A DNA stretch of 64,000 nt from GCA-2401735 sp051252095 (lineage in GTDB: Bacteria > Pseudomonadota > Gammaproteobacteria > Burkholderiales > Methylophilaceae): contig JBPOFK010000012.1 in the NCBI GenBank assembly GCA_051252095.1, forward strand, positions 22,259 through 86,258. Direction: 5' to 3'. The first letter of the stretch is position 1, and every line of letters starts with the position of its first letter. The notes beneath the pieces are model-generated. The model ran no database searches. It worked only from the letters and a program-made list of their open reading frames with translations, and had not been told where the DNA came from. Below are positions 53,155 to 61,933 of this stretch, one piece after another. The position numbers and the translations under genes were made by a program.

Positions 53155-54261
53155 TTAGCTTGATAGAGAAGCTCGTTTTCTAGCAAACTCTACTTTAAAA
53201 CTATCAAACATGCTTGCTTCAATCGCTTCACGCATACCAAGCATGAGCGTTTGGTAATAATGCAAATTATGGATGGTATTCAATCGTGCACCTAAAATTT
53301 CACCTACTTTATGTAAATGATGTAAGTATGCACGTGTAAAGTTTTGACAAGTGTAACAATTGCAATCGACATCCAATGGCTCCATGTCGTGTTTATAGCT
53401 TGCATTTTTAATTTTAACATCACCATACTGAGTAAATAGCCAACCATTGCGTGCGTTGCGCGTTGGCATGACACAGTCAAACATATCGATACCTTGACTG
53501 ACAGCATTGACTAAATCTTCAGGGGTGCCTACGCCCATGAGGTAACGTGGTTTATCTTGTGGCATATTGGGTGCAGTATGTGCCAGAATCCTTTTCATAT
53601 CATCTTTAGGTTCGCCAACGGACAAGCCGCCAATTGCGTAGCCATCAAAACCTATTGATTCAAGCGCTTTAAGAGAGATGTCTCTTAAATCTTCATACAT
53701 TCCACCTTGAATGATGCCAAACAGCGCATTGTTGTTACCTGTATGCGCATCTTTACTTCTTTGCGCCCAACGCAAAGATAGCTGCATCGAGTCGCTTGCT
53801 TCCTGATGGGTAGCAGGATAAGGGGTACATTCATCAAATATCATCACGATGTCGCTATTGAGTATTGTTTGAATGCGCATAGACTCTTCAGGCGTTAAAA
53901 AGCAAGTATCGCCATTAATCGGGCTTTGAAACTTTACTCCTTCTTCGCTGATTTTTCGCATATCTCCTAGACTAAATACCTGAAAGCCACCAGAATCTGT
54001 CAGTATTGGTTTATCCCAGCCCATGAATTTGTGTAAGCCACCATGTGCAGCAATAACCTCTAACCCTGGACGTAACCATAGATGGAAAGTGTTGCCTAAA
54101 ATAATTTGGGCATCAATTTCTTCGAGTTCTAATGGTGACATGGCTTTGACAGTGCCATAAGTCCCAACTGGCATGAAAGCTGGAGTTTGAAGATTGCCAT
54201 GCGTCGATTGTAAAGTGCCACGACGCGCTTGACCGTCTGTGCAGTGTAAGGTGAATTTCAT
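53155..54261 (-). CDS. tgt: tRNA-guanine transglycosylase (queuine)
   Basis: 368 aa. Exchanges G34 for preQ1 in tRNAs with GUN anticodons. Catalytic aspartates in DSGGFQVFSLG and FDCVMPTRNARNG; zinc ligands in DCNCYTCQNFTRAYLHH. In many proteobacteria tgt is directly followed by yajC-secDF; here three iron-storage genes are in between. ATG start. Confidence 0.97.
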   Translation of the reverse strand: MKFTLHCTDGQARRGTLQSTHGNLQTPAFMPVGTYGTVKAMSPLELEEIDAQIILGNTFHLWLRPGLEVIAAHGGLHKFMGWDKPILTDSGGFQVFSLGDMRKISEEGVKFQSPINGDTCFLTPEESMRIQTILNSDIVMIFDECTPYPATHQEASDSMQLSLRWAQRSKDAHTGNNNALFGIIQGGMYEDLRDISLKALESIGFDGYAIGGLSVGEPKDDMKRILAHTAPNMPQDKPRYLMGVGTPEDLVNAVSQGIDMFDCVMPTRNARNGWLFTQYGDVKIKNASYKHDMEPLDVDCNCYTCQNFTRAYLHHLHKVGEILGARLNTIHNLHYYQTLMLGMREAIEASMFDSFKVEFARKRASLSS

Positions 54262-54342
54262 AGATGACAGATTGCTAAATATTTAGCGCGATATTAACAC
54301 AGTGCTTAATATTCTTTATGCTTAATCGGGATTGATTAGACC

Positions 54343-56274
54343 CTAATGGCGCGCATCATCTTTTGATGCATTCGTGCTTTGTGTTGCTTGTGGGGGCAAG
54401 GGTGCTACTTCAACAATTGGCGCACCAACCACACGATTACGACCTGAGTTCTTAGCAGTATATAAAGCGGCATCTGCGCGTGGAATAATCTCTTCTGGCG
54501 TTTCACCTTCAACGCGCTCAGCAACACCAGCGCTGAAAGTGATGACAATATGTTGATCACTATGCATGAAAAATTGTTTTGTCAGCTTCCTTTGTACACG
54601 TTCAATGACTTTGATTGCATCAATTTGTGCGGTATTTGGTAAGATGATAATAAATTCTTCTCCACCATAGCGAGCTAGCACATCCGTTGTTCGTTTTGCC
54701 TCTTTAATCACGTTAGCAAAGTGCGCTAATGCTTCGTCACCAGTGGTGTGACCCAGCTTGTCATTCAGCTGTTTAAAACGATCAATATCCATCATGGCGA
54801 TACTAAGCTCTGTATGGTGTCGATCTGCCCGGCTAAACTCTCTTTCAAGCGCTTCCTCCATACCGCGACGATTCAGCGTACCAGTTAAATAGTCCTCATT
54901 AGCGACTTCATTAATATATTCCAGTACAGATGTTAATTCCTGAATTTTTTGTTCAGCTTCATTGATTCTCGTTTGGCTGTTACTGAACTCTTCACGTGTG
55001 CGTTGTACTGTTAAGCCGATAGAACGTGTGTCATCAAGTACGCTTTGGAGAACGCTATTTAACTCATCAATCCCTTTAATTGAACTTAATTTTTTCTGAT
55101 GCAATTCAATTTTATGGTGGTAATCATCAGTCGTTTCAGTCATGTCGACAAGTCGCGCAATAAACGTTGACGCCATTTGTTTTAATAAATTTTGTGCATT
55201 GCTAATGGCGGGTTTTAAATTGTCTTGTTTATGAATCAATTCTTTTAAGCTAGATTCAGCATTTTGTAGCGATAACGTAGTGATTGGTTTGCTCAACACA
55301 TCATTTACGATGTCAATTTGACCTTTTAGCCATTGATCATCAGCAGTAAGCTCAGCCATGTTTTTTACAAGTAAGTTGAGCAAATCAACCAGTGTTTTGT
55401 TGATGATTTCTTTATTTTCCATTTCTGCTTCAAACGAAAACAGAATACTTTTTAAATTATTTGCACATTGCGTTAATGTTTGTGCTGACAGGTCCTTGCG
55501 TAAATCGATGACTAAATTTTGCGCATCTTGCTGTGATTTTGGCACATCTTTAAGGAATGGTATCACCGCTAAGTCTAGTGTTCTCGTCATCATTTCACGC
55601 AGCTGTATAAGTGCTTGGTCGCGTGTTGGTGATAATGCGCTATCGGGCTGACTCGATTGATGTTGAGTGGTGGCCTCGTTTGGCGCTATCGGTTTAGCTG
55701 AGTCATGTTCGTTAGCCGTCTCTATGGCTTGCGCCGTGGCTTCGCTTCCCCATGAGCGCACTAAAGCTTGTATTTTGTCGGCCAAAATATCGGGGTCTTT
55801 TGCAAAATTCATCAATACGCGGCTGAGCCCCTGCCTTTTTCGACTAAGCGTAATGCCTTTATGATTGGTTTCTAATTGTTTGAGCAGAGTATTAATCAGC
55901 GCAGACCAATTGGCATTGCCTGATGCGCTTGGTGTAGGTGAGCTGGTAAATAGTTTACGGAACTTTATCTCTAAGCCAGCCCAATCTTGTTCCTTAATGG
56001 CTAATGAAATACCTTTTTCTGCTTCTGCATATTGTGGGGTTTTTTTACCAGCATTGATCAGAACATCTTTGAGTATCTCGTAAACAGATGGAGCTTTATT
56101 GCCAACGATTTCGTTGTATTTGGCAGCATAGTTTTCAGGCGTAGGTGGCAAGCCCTCTTTGACGAGTTGGATCAAAGTTTGACGTGCAATATCCGCTGCA
56201 GCAAGTTTGTTTTTTGGTTGCACCACAATATGACTCTTCGCAAATAAAATATTTGATAAGTATTTATCATACAA
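54343..56274 (-). CDS. Diguanylate cyclase (GGDEF protein)
   Basis: 643 aa, cytoplasmic, no membrane span. Helical N-terminal part with IARQTLIQLVKEGLPPTPEN (about 28-47) found before some GGDEF domains, a coiled-coil centre, and a C-terminal GGDEF domain from about 465. The active site is GGEEF (about 537-541), consistent with activity, and RTTD placed 5 residues earlier is an RxxD product-inhibition site. Makes c-di-GMP. The start is uncertain: the longest frame begins at a TTG (56274); two GTG codons at 56226-56221 with GAAGAG upstream are an alternative. Monocistronic. Confidence 0.88.
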   Translation of the reverse strand: MYDKYLSNILFAKSHIVVQPKNKLAAADIARQTLIQLVKEGLPPTPENYAAKYNEIVGNKAPSVYEILKDVLINAGKKTPQYAEAEKGISLAIKEQDWAGLEIKFRKLFTSSPTPSASGNANWSALINTLLKQLETNHKGITLSRKRQGLSRVLMNFAKDPDILADKIQALVRSWGSEATAQAIETANEHDSAKPIAPNEATTQHQSSQPDSALSPTRDQALIQLREMMTRTLDLAVIPFLKDVPKSQQDAQNLVIDLRKDLSAQTLTQCANNLKSILFSFEAEMENKEIINKTLVDLLNLLVKNMAELTADDQWLKGQIDIVNDVLSKPITTLSLQNAESSLKELIHKQDNLKPAISNAQNLLKQMASTFIARLVDMTETTDDYHHKIELHQKKLSSIKGIDELNSVLQSVLDDTRSIGLTVQRTREEFSNSQTRINEAEQKIQELTSVLEYINEVANEDYLTGTLNRRGMEEALEREFSRADRHHTELSIAMMDIDRFKQLNDKLGHTTGDEALAHFANVIKEAKRTTDVLARYGGEEFIIILPNTAQIDAIKVIERVQRKLTKQFFMHSDQHIVITFSAGVAERVEGETPEEIIPRADAALYTAKNSGRNRVVGAPIVEVAPLPPQATQSTNASKDDARH

Positions 56275-56433
56275 ATAGATTGATAATTTTTATTGGCTGA
56301 TAAGCGGGTGTTTATCGCGTTAATTTGGTCAATCGCATGCTAGGAAAGGAGAATTGATCATATCTATAAGTGATTTTTAAAACAATATTTAAGTGTAAGC
56401 ATGCAGTAAAAGCATTTTGCAATGATTCAGATT

Positions 56434-56442
56434 TGATATACT
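56434..56442 (+). promoter_or_regulatory. Extended -10 promoter of pssA
   Basis: TGATATACT is an extended -10 (TGn plus TATACT) about 33 bases before the pssA ATG; predicted start near 56449. No good -35 at standard spacing, as expected for extended -10 promoters. Confidence 0.55.
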
Positions 56443-56474
56443 GGTATGCACATATTGAATGAGTTAGATTAAAC

Positions 56475-57275
56475 ATGACAGAGTCGTACAAAAAACCATC
56501 AAGAAGAGCAACAGATAATTCTGATAGCCCAAGCCTAAGAGAGCGAGGCATCTATTTATTACCTAACCTGTTCACCTCGGCTGCTTTATTTTCTGGGTTC
56601 TACGCCATTGTTAGCGCTATGAACTTTAAATATGAACAAGCTGCCATTGCGATATTTGTGGCGATGGTGCTGGATGGTCTTGATGGGCGTGTGGCCAGAA
56701 TGACAAACACGCAAAGTGCATTTGGTGCTGAGTACGATAGCTTGTCAGATATGGTTTCTTTCGGTGTTGCACCAGCGTTGATTATGTATGTTTGGGCTTT
56801 AAAGCCGTTGGGAAAAATTGGTTGGATTGCCGCGTTTATCTATTGCGCGTGCGCAGCATTAAGGCTGGCGAGATTTAATACAAAGCTTGAAGACCCGTTT
56901 CAAGATAAACGCTTTTTTCAAGGGCTACCGAGCCCAGCTGCAGCGGCGCTGTTAGCTGGGTTTGTTTGGGTTTCATACGAGTATGGTATCTCTGGCCGAG
57001 AAATTTTTTTTGGGGCGATTAAAATGCAGTGGCTAGCTTGGGGATTAACGGTTTTCGCAGCAGGATCCATGGTAAGTGACTTAAGTTTTTATAGTGGTAA
57101 AGACGTTAATTTGAAAAAGAGTGTGCCATTCGTTGCTGTGTTAGCCATCATGCTTGGGTTTGTATTGGTGTCATACAGCCCACCTGAAGTGCTATTCACC
57201 GTTGTGTTTGTCTATGCTTTATCTGGCTATTATTTATGGATTCGGTCTAAATTGAAAAAGACGGTAGCAGCTTAA
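56475..57275 (+). CDS. pssA: Phosphatidylserine synthase (CDP-diacylglycerol--serine)
   Basis: 266 aa inner membrane protein with about 8 helices. The CDP-alcohol phosphotransferase motif reads DGLDGRVARMT...G...DSLSD with all aspartates intact. The type II membrane form, not the E. coli phospholipase D-like PssA. First step to phosphatidylethanolamine. ATG start 33 bp after an extended -10. In many proteobacteria this gene precedes leuA, as here. Confidence 0.93.
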   Translation: MTESYKKPSRRATDNSDSPSLRERGIYLLPNLFTSAALFSGFYAIVSAMNFKYEQAAIAIFVAMVLDGLDGRVARMTNTQSAFGAEYDSLSDMVSFGVAPALIMYVWALKPLGKIGWIAAFIYCACAALRLARFNTKLEDPFQDKRFFQGLPSPAAAALLAGFVWVSYEYGISGREIFFGAIKMQWLAWGLTVFAAGSMVSDLSFYSGKDVNLKKSVPFVAVLAIMLGFVLVSYSPPEVLFTVVFVYALSGYYLWIRSKLKKTVAA

Positions 57276-57289
57276 ATGTTTATAAGTGA

Positions 57290-57319
57290 TTGACGAATAA
57301 TTAAAACTATATTTATAAT
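57290..57319 (+). promoter_or_regulatory. Sigma-70 promoter of the leuA leader
   Basis: TTGACG (57290-57295), 18-base spacer, TATAAT (57314-57319). Expected transcription start at about 57326, which is the A of the leader peptide ATG. Confidence 0.85.
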
Positions 57320-57325
57320 GGGTTT

Positions 57326-57418
57326 ATGTTGAGAAATTTTACATTTCAAGCAATTCATTCCTTACGTGGTTTGTGTCTTACAAACCTTGCACTACTGCTG
57401 CGCGTTAGCGCACATTAA
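57326..57418 (+). CDS. leuA leader peptide (leucine-rich, 30 aa)
   Basis: ATG to TAA, 30 codons, with eight leucines: HSLRGLC, LTNLALLLRVSAH near the end, and a run of three Leu codons (CTA CTG CTG). It lies between a strong promoter and leuA, the layout of an attenuator leader in which ribosome stalling at leucine codons reports Leu-tRNA supply. No Shine-Dalgarno is seen, and the promoter places the transcription start on the ATG, so it is probably translated from a leaderless mRNA. No long antisense or overlapping gene competes. Confidence 0.8.
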   Translation: MLRNFTFQAIHSLRGLCLTNLALLLRVSAH

Positions 57419-57471
57419 TCCACCCCTCCAAATACAGACTAATCTTGCTCGCGCATATCGCATGCAGCGGG
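57368..57471 (+). promoter_or_regulatory. leuA leader RNA with alternative pairings
   Basis: Hairpin A: GGTTTGT-GTCTT-ACAAACC (57368-57386). Hairpin B: TGCGC-GTTA-GCGCA (57399-57412). Hairpin C: CTCGCGCAT-ATCGC-ATGCAGCGGG (57448-57471, one bulge). TGCGCG (57399-57404) can instead pair with CGCGCA (57450-57455), and GCTGC (57397-57401) with GCAGC (57464-57468), which excludes B and C. A and the 5' arm of B overlap leucine codons. No T-tract follows C, so control may act on Rho access or the leuA ribosome site. Confidence 0.6.
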
Positions 57472-57514
57472 TAAAAACCATTTATAATTTAGTGCATTGA
57501 CTAAGGAATACAAC

Positions 57515-59068
57515 ATGAAACAAGAACAAGTAATCATATTTGATACCACATTGCGTGATGGCGAACAAAGCCCTGGCGCCGCCATGACAAAAGAAGAAAA
57601 AATACGGATTGCACGCCAATTAGAAAAATTAGGTGTGAATGTCATTGAAGCAGGGTTTGCAGCAGCTAGCCCTGGCGATTTTGATGCGATACATGCTATC
57701 GCAGGTTTGATTACAAAATCAACAGTATGCTCACTAGCGCGCGCTAGTGAAAATGATGTGCGCCGTGCAGGGGAAGCGATTACGCCAGCGATGCAGCATT
57801 CAGAAAAAAATGGCCGTATCCATACTTTTATTGCAACCAGCAAGATTCATATGGAAAACAAGCTTAGGATGACAGAAGACCAAGTCGTCGAGCGCGCGGT
57901 TCAGGCAGTAAAATGGGCATTAGAATACACGCCTGATGTTGAGTTCTCAGCTGAAGATGCGGTGCGCTCAGAAGTAGATTTCTTAGTGCGGGTGTTTGAT
58001 GCAGTCATTGAAGCTGGCGCAACCACTATTAATGTACCAGACACAGTCGGCTATAGTATCCCAGCAGCGTGGGGAGAGCGCATGGCCACTTTGATTAAAC
58101 GGGTTAAAAATGCAGACAAGGTCATTTGGAGTACGCATTGCCACAATGATTTAGGTATGGCTGTTGCTAATTCATTGTCAGCTGTAGCCAATGGCGCGCG
58201 TCAGGTTGAATGTACCATTAATGGGTTGGGTGAGCGCGCAGGCAATGCGAGTTTGGAAGAAGTGGTTATGGCCATTAAAACACGCCAAGATTTCTTTAAT
58301 TTAGGCACACGGATTGATACAACACAAATCGTACCAGCATCAAAGTTAGTATCGACAATTACGGGATACCCAGTTCAACCGAATAAAGCCATTGTCGGTG
58401 CTAATGCATTTGCGCACGAAAGTGGGATTCACCAAGATGGTGTCTTAAAACACCGTGAAACCTATGAAATTATGCGTGCAGAAGATGTCGGTTGGAACGC
58501 TAATAAATTAACGTTAGGTAAATTATCTGGTCGAAATGCATTTAGAACAAGGTTGAAAGAGTTAGGGATTGAGCTATCAAGTGAAGATGCTTTAAATGCA
58601 GCATTTGCCCGTTTTAAAACGTTGGCTGATAAAAAATCAGAAATCTTTGATGAAGACTTACATGCTTTGGTTAGTGATGAAGTCGTTAGGGAAGCGAATG
58701 AGCAATTCAAATTAGTCTATTTGCAAGTAGCCTCGCAAACTGGAGAAGTGCCACATGCTGTCATTACTTTATCGGATGAAGGTCAGGAGAAACGTGCTGA
58801 AGCAGATGGCGGTGGCCCAGTTGACGCTAGTTTTAAAGCAATAGAGGAAATTGTTAGCAGCGGTGCAGAGTTACAACTTTATTCTGTGAATAACATTACA
58901 AGTGGCACCGACGCGCAAGGGGAAGTCACTGTGCGCTTATCTAAAGGAGGCCGCATAGTCAATGGGCAAGGTGCAGATACTGATATTGTGATTGCTTCAG
59001 CTAAGGCTTATTTGAATGGGTTGAATAAGTTGTATAACAAGGCCGAAAAACTAAACCCACAAGTTTAG
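57515..59068 (+). CDS. leuA: 2-isopropylmalate synthase
   Basis: 517 aa from the ATG with AAGGA 7 bases upstream; an upstream TTG in frame is rejected. First committed step of leucine synthesis from 2-oxoisovalerate and acetyl-CoA. TIM barrel with DTTLRDGEQSPGAAM, STHCHNDLGMAVANS (HxH metal site) and NGLGERAGNASLEE; C-terminal leucine-binding regulatory domain (about 390-517) gives feedback inhibition. Expression is likely set by the leader peptide at 57326. Confidence 0.97.
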   Translation: MKQEQVIIFDTTLRDGEQSPGAAMTKEEKIRIARQLEKLGVNVIEAGFAAASPGDFDAIHAIAGLITKSTVCSLARASENDVRRAGEAITPAMQHSEKNGRIHTFIATSKIHMENKLRMTEDQVVERAVQAVKWALEYTPDVEFSAEDAVRSEVDFLVRVFDAVIEAGATTINVPDTVGYSIPAAWGERMATLIKRVKNADKVIWSTHCHNDLGMAVANSLSAVANGARQVECTINGLGERAGNASLEEVVMAIKTRQDFFNLGTRIDTTQIVPASKLVSTITGYPVQPNKAIVGANAFAHESGIHQDGVLKHRETYEIMRAEDVGWNANKLTLGKLSGRNAFRTRLKELGIELSSEDALNAAFARFKTLADKKSEIFDEDLHALVSDEVVREANEQFKLVYLQVASQTGEVPHAVITLSDEGQEKRAEADGGGPVDASFKAIEEIVSSGAELQLYSVNNITSGTDAQGEVTVRLSKGGRIVNGQGADTDIVIASAKAYLNGLNKLYNKAEKLNPQV

Positions 59069-59069
59069 C

Positions 59070-59164
59070 CATGTAAAGTTTGCGCGATAACGGCGTTGCC
59101 TGAACTTGTCGTACTACAGTACTGTCTGCGCTCAGGCGCCTTGTTCTCACGTACACTTTACATG
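59070..59164. repeat. ~95-bp imperfect palindrome after leuA
   Basis: CATGTAAAGT (59070-59079) pairs exactly with ACTTTACATG (59155-59164). Inside, GGCG..GCCTGA pairs with TCAGGCGCC, and the centre has GTAC-TACA-GTAC. Begins 2 bp after the leuA stop. It may be a REP/MITE-like repeat or a strong transcript-end structure; no T-tract follows. Confidence 0.75.
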
Positions 59165-59436
59165 CCTTGCGAAAATATCCAGTCTAATTTTAGAAACAAT
59201 TTCTTCAATGAGCATTGATTCCGTTTGTATAGCACAAAGAAATAGTACTAATGTACGTGTCTTTTTTTATTTGCCTTTAATGTGCTTAACTAAATTGTTT
59301 TTTTAACACTTGTCGTCCAAGAGAAATTTGCTGACACTTCATGTATCTCATCAAGTCGCATTTAATACGATGTTCAAGATATATCTGAAATTGCATATAG
59401 GCAAAATATGAAGAACGAACATGCTGGTTACTAACA
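59165..59436. other. Gap between the palindrome and the EamA gene, no gene seen
   Basis: AT-rich. An open frame of 66 codons overlaps the palindrome but has no ribosome site or recognisable sequence and is not called. No clear promoter for the downstream transporter gene. Confidence 0.5.
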
Positions 59437-60318
59437 ATGCCAAATAGCAAACAAACACTGTTAATTGTTATTGCACTGTTCTGCACCTATTTTTTTTGGG
59501 GCTCAACTTATTTGGCAATACGCTTTGGCATAGAAAGTTTTCCACCATTTATGCTTGCGGGCTTGCGTTATCTTGTGGCGGGTCTTATTTTATATATCGT
59601 GATGCGATACTTGGGTTACCGAAACCCAACAGTGGCAGAGTGGAAGGGAGCGGCTATTATTGGCGTTTTATTACCAGCAATGGGTAATGGTACAGTGTGT
59701 TTTGTACAGCAAACTGTCAGTTCTAGCGTTGCTGCACTATCTATTGCAACGGTCCCTGTTTGGATGGCAATCTTTTCTACTTTGTGGGGGCATCATATAA
59801 GGCAGCGTGAATGGTTAGGGATTGTGGTTGGACTTCTGGGTATTTTGCTGCTAAACATAGGCGGGAGTCTGCATGGAGATTTAAGCAGTGCATTATTGCT
59901 GATATTTGCTGCTGCAAGCTGGTCTTTTGGATCTGTGTGGTTAAAACACCTCCCGATGCCACAAGGTCTCATGGGCGCAGCATGCCAGATGCTTGTGGGT
60001 GGCGCAGTGTTGATGCTGATGAGTGTATATGCTGGTGAAGCGTGGCCGCAAACAATCAGTAACAAATCTTGGGGCGCCATGCTCTTTTTGGTGGTTTTTA
60101 GCTCTTTGGCCACTTACTCTGCATATCAATGGCTACTTAAAAATGTACCTCCTTTAATGGCTAGCAGTAATACATTTGTTAATCCAGTGGTTGCCTTTAT
60201 TGTCGGCGTTTTATTTGCTAATGAAACTATTGCAAATAATGAGTATATCGCCTTGGCAGTGATTATAATTGGGGTAGTTTTAATATTAACTTCTAATAGC
60301 AAGAAAGAAATGACTTAA
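59437..60318 (+). CDS. EamA/DMT family transporter (YedA-like)
   Basis: 293 aa with ten hydrophobic segments in two EamA repeats. N-terminal FFWGSTYLAIRFGIESFPPF and the C-terminal NTFVNPVVAFIVGVLFANE are typical of drug/metabolite efflux proteins of the YedA group. Substrate unknown; amino acid or metabolite export is common in the superfamily. ATG start with a weak ribosome site. One base separates it from the HAD gene. Confidence 0.88.
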   Translation: MPNSKQTLLIVIALFCTYFFWGSTYLAIRFGIESFPPFMLAGLRYLVAGLILYIVMRYLGYRNPTVAEWKGAAIIGVLLPAMGNGTVCFVQQTVSSSVAALSIATVPVWMAIFSTLWGHHIRQREWLGIVVGLLGILLLNIGGSLHGDLSSALLLIFAAASWSFGSVWLKHLPMPQGLMGAACQMLVGGAVLMLMSVYAGEAWPQTISNKSWGAMLFLVVFSSLATYSAYQWLLKNVPPLMASSNTFVNPVVAFIVGVLFANETIANNEYIALAVIIIGVVLILTSNSKKEMT

Positions 60319-60319
60319 C

Positions 60320-61003
60320 ATGAAACAGAATGCTACAGCGAAAAATTTAGCATTATTCGACTTAGACAATACCTTGTTAGCAGGTGACTCAGATTATAAT
60401 TGGAGCCTGTTCTTAATCGATGAAGGTCTGCTGGATGCGCAATCTCACCATGCGCGGAACGAACAGTTTTATCAAGATTATAAGAATGGATGTTTGGATA
60501 TTTTTGCTTTTCTGAAATTTCAATTGCAGCCATTATCAGAACATCCCAAGGCATTTCTTGATGCGTTGCACAGAAAGTATATGGAGCAAGTGATTCGGCC
60601 TATGATGACGGAAAAAGCGCAAGCATTGGTCAATCAACATAAGAAGAATGGGGATTTGTGCGTCGTGATTACCGCTACTAATAGCTTTGTGACAAAACCA
60701 ATTGCGACAGCGTATGGTATCGAACATTTGATTGGTACTGATCCTGAAATGATTAATGGTAAGTTTACTGGCAATGTCCGTGGCGTACCAAGCTTTCAGG
60801 AAGGCAAGGTGACGCGGCTAAATGACTGGCTTGCGGAAAGAGGCCAAAACAGAGAAGACTTTCAGGCGACTTATTTTTACAGCGACTCGCATAATGATTT
60901 GCCATTATTGAGGCTGGTAACTAATCCAGTAGCGGTTGATCCAGACCCGCAATTATCTGCGTATGCACAGGAGAATGGTTGGCCGAGTATTAGTTTGCGC
61001 TAA
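60320..61003 (+). CDS. HAD-IB family phosphatase (SerB-like)
   Basis: 227 aa. Motif I DLDNTLLAGDSDYNW (DxD), motif II TATNSF, motif III/IV around FYSDSHNDLPLL. The family includes phosphoserine and histidinol-phosphate-type phosphatases; the sequence does not fix the substrate. Starts 1 base after the EamA stop, so likely co-transcribed. The stop overlaps the convergent CcsA-type gene by 4 bp. Confidence 0.88.
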   Translation: MKQNATAKNLALFDLDNTLLAGDSDYNWSLFLIDEGLLDAQSHHARNEQFYQDYKNGCLDIFAFLKFQLQPLSEHPKAFLDALHRKYMEQVIRPMMTEKAQALVNQHKKNGDLCVVITATNSFVTKPIATAYGIEHLIGTDPEMINGKFTGNVRGVPSFQEGKVTRLNDWLAERGQNREDFQATYFYSDSHNDLPLLRLVTNPVAVDPDPQLSAYAQENGWPSISLR

Positions 61004-61830
61004 GCTATTCGGTGTAAAAAAAGTTCAAGCACAACTCTAGTGCCTATGTAAGATAGCACCAGCAAACCAAAGCCTGACAGCGTCCAGCGAATTGCTTTTT
61101 GCCCACGCCAGCCATAGCGATAGCGGCCAATTAATAGCCATGCGTAAATAAACCATGACGCAATAGAAAAAATGACTTTGTGCGTAAACTGCAACGGCTT
61201 GCCGAAGATTTGTTCAGAGAAAAGCATACCACTGACCACTGTGAGCGTGAGCAAAATAAAGCCCAGTGATATGACCTTAAATAACAAACTTTCCATCACC
61301 ATTAAGGGGGGGAAGTCTGGCAGCTTAATAAACGTCGGTTTATTATGAAGGCTGCGTTCAGCGATGGCCATGAGTAGTGCATGCATCGCTGCAAACGTGA
61401 ATAAGCTGTAAGCAAGAACGGCAATGGCGACATGCGCCATAAACCAGGAAGCCTCCGCATAAGGCGCAATATAATCATGAATTGAAAGTGCTGAGAGCAG
61501 AACGAATAAAGCAGCGGGTGGCAGCACAAAACATTGCAAGATGTCGATTTTATGCTTGAGGTTGGCTAGCCAATATATCAGTGCTGTTAACCATAAGATG
61601 GCAGAGATAGCATAAAATAAGCCGAAGTTGAAGCTGCCAACAGCAAAAATATCTTTATACAGCAGTCCGCCATGTAAAACTAAACCCAGCGCAATCATGG
61701 CAGAGTGTAATTTTAACGAATAATCGTGCGCATCTGATTTGCTACTGAGTTTGGCGATGCGCCAAAAATCAAAAGCGACAGCTAGATAGATAAACACGAC
61801 AACGAGATACGGAATTAAATGTTGCATCAC
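61000..61830 (-). CDS. CcsA/YpjD-like cytochrome c assembly family membrane protein
   Basis: 276 aa with eight hydrophobic segments. ASWFMAHVAIAVLAYSLFTFA matches the haem-handling core of the CcsA/HemX family though the classical WWD motif is not present, as in YpjD proteins. Role in haem or cytochrome biogenesis is only inferred. Divergent from ffh, a gene pair seen in many proteobacteria. Confidence 0.83.
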   Translation of the reverse strand: MMQHLIPYLVVVFIYLAVAFDFWRIAKLSSKSDAHDYSLKLHSAMIALGLVLHGGLLYKDIFAVGSFNFGLFYAISAILWLTALIYWLANLKHKIDILQCFVLPPAALFVLLSALSIHDYIAPYAEASWFMAHVAIAVLAYSLFTFAAMHALLMAIAERSLHNKPTFIKLPDFPPLMVMESLLFKVISLGFILLTLTVVSGMLFSEQIFGKPLQFTHKVIFSIASWFIYAWLLIGRYRYGWRGQKAIRWTLSGFGLLVLSYIGTRVVLELFLHRIA

Positions 61831-61933
61831 GCAATTATGTCAAAACTCACGCCAATCGCATAGCATGATGTAAAATTAACACAAATTAATGAAGCCATAT
61901 CAGACGATATGGCGCGATTAGGATTATGCAAAT

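Noticed and set aside
57448..57471. Hairpin C of the leuA leader as an intrinsic terminator
   Set aside because: The bases after it are GTAAAAACC, with no run of T.
59106..59306. 66-codon frame after leuA
   Set aside because: Starts inside the palindrome, no ribosome site, odd composition. The palindrome explains the sequence better.
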